Source: Mansonella perstans (Eukaryota; Nematoda; Chromadorea; Rhabditida; Onchocercidae). Taken from it: DNA of 64,000 bases. The stretch's first letter is position 1. Every line of letters begins with the position of its first letter. A model generated the notes under the pieces. The model did not search any database. It was given only the letters and a program-made list of their open reading frames with translations, and was not told where the DNA came from. A program made the translations under genes and the position numbers. The stretch covers positions 124,001 to 188,000 of the forward strand of contig JBAMDO010000096.1 of the NCBI GenBank assembly GCA_037074765.1, in the 5' to 3' direction. This document shows, piece after piece, positions 61,301 to 64,000 of this stretch.

Positions 61301-63996
61301 AAGCTCGTGAAGCAGTTGGTTCGATTAAGTCGGAGAGCTTATCTGAAATTCGAAGTTTGCGTGCTCCACCGGAAGCAATTCGAGATATTTTACAAGCTGT
61401 ACTGTTATTTATGGGTATTTTTGATACATCCTGGGAAGCAATGAGAAAGTGAGTGTGTAAAATTTTCTTCGCAATAAAATTCGTTTTTTTTCTCTTTAAG
61501 TACATTTATTTAAATAATTTTATATCCTATGATTTCTTAATAAATGAATTCAAATTTGACAAGTTAAATTTTTTTTGCTTGGACATTCTTAAAAAGTTTT
61601 ACAAATTGAATTAAATTTTTTGATTGAAGATTCTTGGCAAGAAATGGAGTGAAAGATGAAATAATTAATTTTGATGCACGACGAATTTCATCTGATGTGA
61701 ACAAAAAAGTTTCTGCTCTTGTAAAAAGCAAGCAATCATCATTTGATCCAAAGATTGGTTTAATTTTTAATTATTTAAAAACTTTAATAAACAATTATAA
61801 TAATTGGTTTTAGCTAATTTTCGTAATTTTTCTTTTCGTTGCTTTTTTTTATAACATTGTAGGTTCAAAGCTTTTAAATTGTTTCCTTTGCCACTTCACA
61901 AATAAGTTAATTATACATTTTGCGAAAATTAATTAATTGACTAAAATTTATAATTGTTACTGCAATTATTTGTTTATGAAAACTGCATTTAGCATTAACA
62001 AATTTTTGATTTAATTAACAATTAAAAACGAAATCTTTGCAAGGCAATAATTTGAAGCTCTAGCAAATTTTATCTAAACAATATGTTTAATTTGTTAAGT
62101 GAAATTTGTTATTTACTGTAATGTATTTCAGAAAATTTCTGGAAATCCTTTTTTTTTTTTGTTTCATTTGTAATAATAAGCAAGATATTAAAGAAGATGT
62201 GAAATTTTATATACTCTATAAAAAAATTTCTCTGGAATTTCCTGTTTTTCTTTTCGTTCTGAATCTTCTTAATGCTGAATTTTCTTTTATTTGTTTTGTG
62301 GAATAATTAATTAAATGAATTTCAAGGAGGAGCATTAAAATTATTAATTAAATAAGTTTTAAGCAGAAGCATTGAAATTTTCATTATGATTCATAAATAG
62401 CAAAATGAATTGGTGGAAAAATTGATCAGTTAAATTTGATCTGTTTGATACTAAAACGCTTTTTTTTATTGTCGCATTAATGATAAGAGAATTAATTGCC
62501 TACAAAGGATTGAGCGTGAAAAATGAGTGTGGGTTTTTGCTTCACATTTGATTTTGTTTTATGGTTTTTTTCTTTTTTTTTTTTTGAAAAATTTTTTAAT
62601 TTGCAGAATGCGAAACGTGCATCAATAGCAGCAGCACCGTTAGCTGCATGGGTGCGGGCAATGTTAGATTATTCGACAATTTTGGAACGTGTTGCTCCAT
62701 TGCAAAAAGAGAAAAATGATTTAATTAAGTAAATTAGTAATCTTTTTTTTCCACGAAGAAATTAATTGGTCATTAAGTAAGCAGCACATTTACATGAAAT
62801 ATAAAATTTAATGAATTGTTTTAATGGTGCTGCATTTTAATTAAACAATACATTTACATGAAATATAAAATTTAATGAATTCTTTTAACTGTGTATTTTT
62901 AATGGAGCTCATGTAAATGGATAAATTTCCTGTAGCCCAATATATTTGAATACATAAATAAAGTGACAACACTGCTAGCATGCTTGAAATTTTTAAGTTT
63001 TTTTTTGAATTAATCACCCCGGTTATGAAAAATTTTGATTTTAAAATGAAGTGAAAATGAATTGAAATTAAAAGCTGATAATAATTTAACTGTAGGAACT
63101 TAAATGAAGCTGAGAAACAAATGGAAAAATTATCGAAAGGTTTAGAAACAGTTGATGAACGAGTTGCTAAACTGAAGCAAAATTTCGAAGTTCATATGAA
63201 AGAAGCAATGCAGATAAAGATTGATTTAGATAAGCAACAGGTAAATTTTTCTTTGAAATAATGCTCTCTGCAAAGTCATTTATTTACATACAGCTAATTG
63301 GTGAAATATAACTTCGTTATTTATTAAAAAGGTCAGTTATTTATAAAAAACTAATTAATGAAATATTTCAAACTTCGTCGTTTATTTATATATGACTAAT
63401 TAATGAAATATTTTGAATTTCGAAGTTAGGCTCATCTAGTAGAGAACAGTTGAGAAATTCTGTTTTGAATGTTGCAATAGAATGTTTGCGCTATTATCAC
63501 AAGGCGCATTTCAAATTTATTTATGCTTTCCTTTTTTTTTTTAAAAATTATTTTAATTTTCTAAATTTCTTGCTAAATTTTGTTAAATTTTCATATCAGC
63601 ATTATTTTAGTAGATTTGAAATTCCAGGAAACAATTAATGTTGCTGGAACACTTGTCGATCGACTTAGTGGTGAATATGAAAGATGGCAAGAGCAAATTG
63701 GCAATTTACAAAATGAACTTGATTGTGTAAAAACTTTTTTCTTTTTTTTATTTCATGATTTTAATGAAGCTTAAGAAATATGAGTTCCCAATGTAAGTGC
63801 TTAAATATTTTATTTAAATTAAAAGTTAAATTTTTTTTTGCAGCTTGAAAAAGGTTCCATGCTATCTGCTGCATTTGTAACATTTCTTGGTTCACAATCA
63901 GAGCAAATTCGAAATGAAACTTCAAAAAAATGGAAAAAACTTCTTAATTTGAATGATTTTAACATACTTGAATTTAATGTTATGGAAGCTGAAAAG
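36175..63996 (+). CDS. DYNC2H1: Cytoplasmic dynein 2 heavy chain (partial, runs off right edge)
   Basis: Sixty-eight exons totalling about 9,516 nt (about 3,172 codons) are in phase from ATG 36175 to a GT donor at 63997. The product is the motor subunit of dynein-2, which drives retrograde intraflagellar transport in cilia; the C. elegans member is CHE-3. Close matches to human DYNC2H1 (about 4,300 residues) run from the tail to AAA5: [91 protein letters not shown] followed by NAKRAS. The AAA1 loop [16 protein letters not shown] and the AAA4 signature [14 protein letters not shown] point to dynein-2 rather than dynein-1 or axonemal chains. AAA6 and the C-terminal region are outside the window. 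Oddities: no GT donor after exon 64, duplicated acceptors at exons 10, 23 and 63, and an rRNA fragment in intron 13. Confidence 0.97.
40140..40265. repeat. 56-bp tandem duplication of the exon 10 acceptor
   Basis: TATTATCGTATTATTTTAAG followed by GTCGAAAATATCAAGATAGT occurs twice, with exon-like starts at 40183 and 40239. The period of 56 is not a multiple of three. Splicing to the upstream copy would read into a TAG before rejoining the frame. Confidence 0.9.
41100..41340. repeat. GATCACTTT-rich imperfect repeat in intron 11
   Basis: TGATTCTGATCACTTTCTCT and related TTTTGATCATT, TTATCACT and TTTAATCACTTT motifs recur six or more times between dynein exons 11 and 12. Confidence 0.55.
42118..42302 (-). 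rRNA. 28S (LSU) rRNA gene fragment, antisense in dynein intron 13
   Basis: About 185 bp is far more GC-rich than the flanks. Read on the minus strand it contains AGAGTTTTCTTTTCTGGTTA at the 5' side, CATGAAAATCCGAGGGAAG near the 3' side and then GACTGTACCC. This is the order of conserved blocks AGAGTTCTCTTTTCT, TTGAAAATCCGGGGGAG and GGGCCGTACCC in animal 28S rRNA. The fragment starts and ends abruptly in intron sequence, so it is an inserted piece of rDNA or rRNA and not a functional gene. It lies opposite to the direction of dynein transcription. The exact LSU helix was not assigned. Confidence 0.72.
45745..45832. repeat. 36-bp tandem duplication in intron 21
   Basis: TGGATAGATAGATGAAAAAT followed by TATCATTTAA occurs twice in direct succession. 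Confidence 0.8.
46535..46660. repeat. Array of acceptor-like units ending at exon 23
   Basis: TTCGATTTTCAGATCAAAAAC and variants (with CACACCAAAAACTT, CGGATCAAAAACT, CGGATCGAAAAC) occur about five times in steps of 25-30 bp. The last unit is the true acceptor and first codons of exon 23. The array therefore appears to have grown from the exon edge into the intron. Confidence 0.82.
47263..50901 (+). other. DYNC2H1: Dynein-2 exons 24-34: linker region
   Basis: Exons: 47263-47508, 47709-47792, 48209-48297, 48363-48511, 48862-48980, 49128-49244, 49547-49660, 49759-49863, 49966-50189, 50624-50735, 50838-50901 (about residues 1173-1646). This is the linker (DHC N2), the mechanical element that swings across the AAA ring. 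Landmarks: [100 protein letters not shown]. Confidence 0.95.
51067..52159 (+). other. DYNC2H1: Dynein-2 exons 35-39: AAA1, main ATPase site
   Basis: Exons: 51067-51134, 51398-51541, 51621-51710, 51798-51939, 52078-52159. Walker A is GPAGTGKT in exon 35 (about residues 1658-1665), Walker B is CFDEFNR in exon 36, and the [13 protein letters not shown] block in exon 38 matches the ITMNPAGKGYGGR element. All catalytic motifs of AAA1, the site of the main ATP hydrolysis cycle, look intact. Confidence 0.96.
51175..51300. repeat. About 60-bp direct repeat in intron 35
   Basis: CAGTAATTGATGCGAATGAA and CAGTAATTGATACAAGTGAA, each followed by ATGAAAGT(C/G)CATAAAA, lie about 68 bp apart. Confidence 0.7.
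52392..54431 (+). other. DYNC2H1: Dynein-2 exons 40-45: end of AAA1 and AAA2
   Basis: Exons: 52392-52515, 52721-52825, 52965-53033, 53576-53752, 53928-54098, 54310-54431. Exon 40 has [15 protein letters not shown]. The AAA2 P-loop GPSGSGKST is in exon 43 (about residues 1942-1950), followed by [14 protein letters not shown] and [11 protein letters not shown] in exon 44 and [11 protein letters not shown] in exon 45. Confidence 0.96.
53150..53520. repeat. GC-rich island flanked by about 70-bp direct repeats, dynein intron 42
   Basis: Copies of GAGATATGA(T/C)CGTTCAGTGA, then TGTTTTATTAC(A/T)TGATCAATTATG, lie at about 53156-53220 and 53451-53515. Between them is about 230 bp of unusually GC-rich sequence with potential hairpins such as GTGCTTCGGCGGCAC and GCCCAAAGCTCGGGC. 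I recognise neither an RNA nor a transposon family. An ORF across it on the plus strand is not dynein-related. Confidence 0.75.
54585..58029 (+). other. DYNC2H1: Dynein-2 exons 46-54: AAA3
   Basis: Exons: 54585-54686, 54841-55021, 55164-55337, 55490-55635, 55913-56147, 56665-56814, 56999-57167, 57671-57764, 57977-58029. The AAA3 P-loop reads GPDGSGKE (exon 49, about residues 2247-2254), where the last position is not Ser/Thr; human DYNC2H1 has GPEGCGKG. Other landmarks are [22 protein letters not shown] (exon 50) and [15 protein letters not shown] (51). Exon 49 uses a GAAG acceptor, chosen because the more typical TTCAG upstream leads to a stop in the needed frame. Confidence 0.93.
57319..57431. 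repeat. Hairpin-forming inverted repeat in dynein intron 52
   Basis: A 26-bp arm at 57319-57344 (AATATTTGTATCTAATATCT then TTGGTA) is the reverse complement of 57406-57431 apart from one mismatch, with a loop of about 61 nt. A diverged direct repeat (TATCATCATTTTAC, TTATTT(A/G)TCTTACCA, CTTATCTAAGTG-type) also spans 57238-57400. Confidence 0.75.
58230..60488 (+). other. DYNC2H1: Dynein-2 exons 55-60: AAA4
   Basis: Exons: 58230-58358, 58517 to about 58607 (or 58616), 58818-58962, 59200-59422, 59715-59857, 60297-60488. AAA4 begins [15 protein letters not shown] (exon 57, about residues 2588-2601). The P-loop lysine is Arg, as in human GRSGVGRRT, so nucleotide use here is probably altered across dynein-2. 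Exon 58 has [20 protein letters not shown] and [15 protein letters not shown]. Two GT sites fit the end of exon 56 equally by phase; the shorter one gives a length closer to human. Confidence 0.92.
60005..60140. other. GC-rich island in dynein intron 59
   Basis: About 130 bp with much higher GC than the flanks, including CATCCCAGGAGGGAGGAC and CCTGGGTCCTCACCCCAGG, the latter able to form a hairpin. Not recognised as coding, rRNA or tRNA. Probably an inserted fragment. Confidence 0.5.
61225..61290. repeat. 39-bp tandem duplication of the exon 63 acceptor
   Basis: AGAAAATTAA(G/A)TTC(C/T)AATTTCTCCAG followed by GTAGAACCAA occurs twice, with exon-like starts at 61243 and 61282. The period is a multiple of three, but the unit contains an in-frame TAA, so the upstream acceptor would still truncate the protein. 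Confidence 0.9.
62780..62900. repeat. About 65-bp tandem duplication in intron 65
   Basis: ACATTTACATGAAATATAAA followed by ATTTAATGAATT occurs twice, near 62787 and 62849. Confidence 0.8.
63844..63996 (+). other. DYNC2H1: Dynein-2 exon 68: start of AAA5, last exon in window
   Basis: Exon 68 encodes 51 residues beginning [17 protein letters not shown], matching the AAFITYLSA segment that follows CC2 in human DYNC2H1. It ends with AAG and a GTAA donor four bases before the window edge, so the gene continues to the right. Confidence 0.93.
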
Positions 63997-64000
63997 GTAA

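Larger units (their letters stand above)
60657..63726 (+). other. DYNC2H1: Dynein-2 exons 61-67: stalk and microtubule-binding domain
   Basis: Exons: 60657-60794, 60990-61097, 61282-61448, 61630-61753, 62607-62728, 63096-63240, 63628-63726 (about residues 2821-3121). Exons 61-62 form coiled coil CC1, rich in Lys/Glu/Ala heptads. Exons 63-65 hold the microtubule-binding head with [36 protein letters not shown] and [16 protein letters not shown]. Exons 66-67 form CC2. The exon 64/65 junction lacks a GT donor at the position required by homology. Confidence 0.93.

Overview
The window looks like nuclear DNA of a nematode, most likely a parasitic spirurid or filaria-like species. It is very AT-rich, with short exons (about 50-250 nt), short introns, acceptors of the TTTTCAG type, and worm-type versions of conserved animal genes. 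The species cannot be named from this sequence alone. The exon models below were read by eye: boundaries come from GT/AG sites, reading phase and remembered family sequences, with no search run.

Four genes are supported. (1) Minus strand, 3068-5698: a small secreted five-cysteine protein in three exons, family not recognised. (2) Plus strand, 14188-15975: a four-exon GOLGA7/GCP16 (Erf4-type) protein, the accessory subunit of a palmitoyltransferase. A nearly identical partial copy at 11368-12064 is broken by a 1-nt deletion and lacks the first and last exons. (3) Minus strand, 23749-32671: an interleukin-17-receptor-like membrane protein (ILCR type) with a signal peptide, an extracellular FnIII-like region, one membrane helix and an intracellular SEFIR domain. 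(4) Plus strand, 36175 to the right edge: the heavy chain of cytoplasmic dynein 2, the retrograde intraflagellar transport motor (DYNC2H1; CHE-3 in C. elegans). Sixty-eight exons (about 3,170 codons) are present, from the N-terminal tail through AAA4 and the stalk into AAA5. AAA6 and the C-terminus lie beyond the window.

Layout: 1-3067 AT-rich DNA with short repeats; 3068-5698 secreted-protein gene; 5699-14187 repeat-rich spacer (CT-rich tracts, trinucleotide repeats, a 1-kb minisatellite, the GOLGA7 pseudogene); 14188-15975 GOLGA7 gene; 15976-23748 repeat-rich spacer; 23749-32671 IL-17 receptor gene; 32672-36174 spacer between two divergent genes, with CA/TA-rich microsatellites; 36175-64000 dynein-2.

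The genes do not form an operon or an obvious shared pathway. The most unusual pattern is local. Short tandem duplications repeatedly overlap exon edges: three dynein acceptors, one receptor acceptor and one GOLGA7 donor. The upstream acceptor copies that I translated lead to early stops. Other oddities are an antisense 28S rRNA fragment inside a dynein intron, GC-rich islands in two other dynein introns, a 0.7-kb inverted repeat in a receptor intron, and one dynein exon junction with no GT donor where protein homology puts the exon end.
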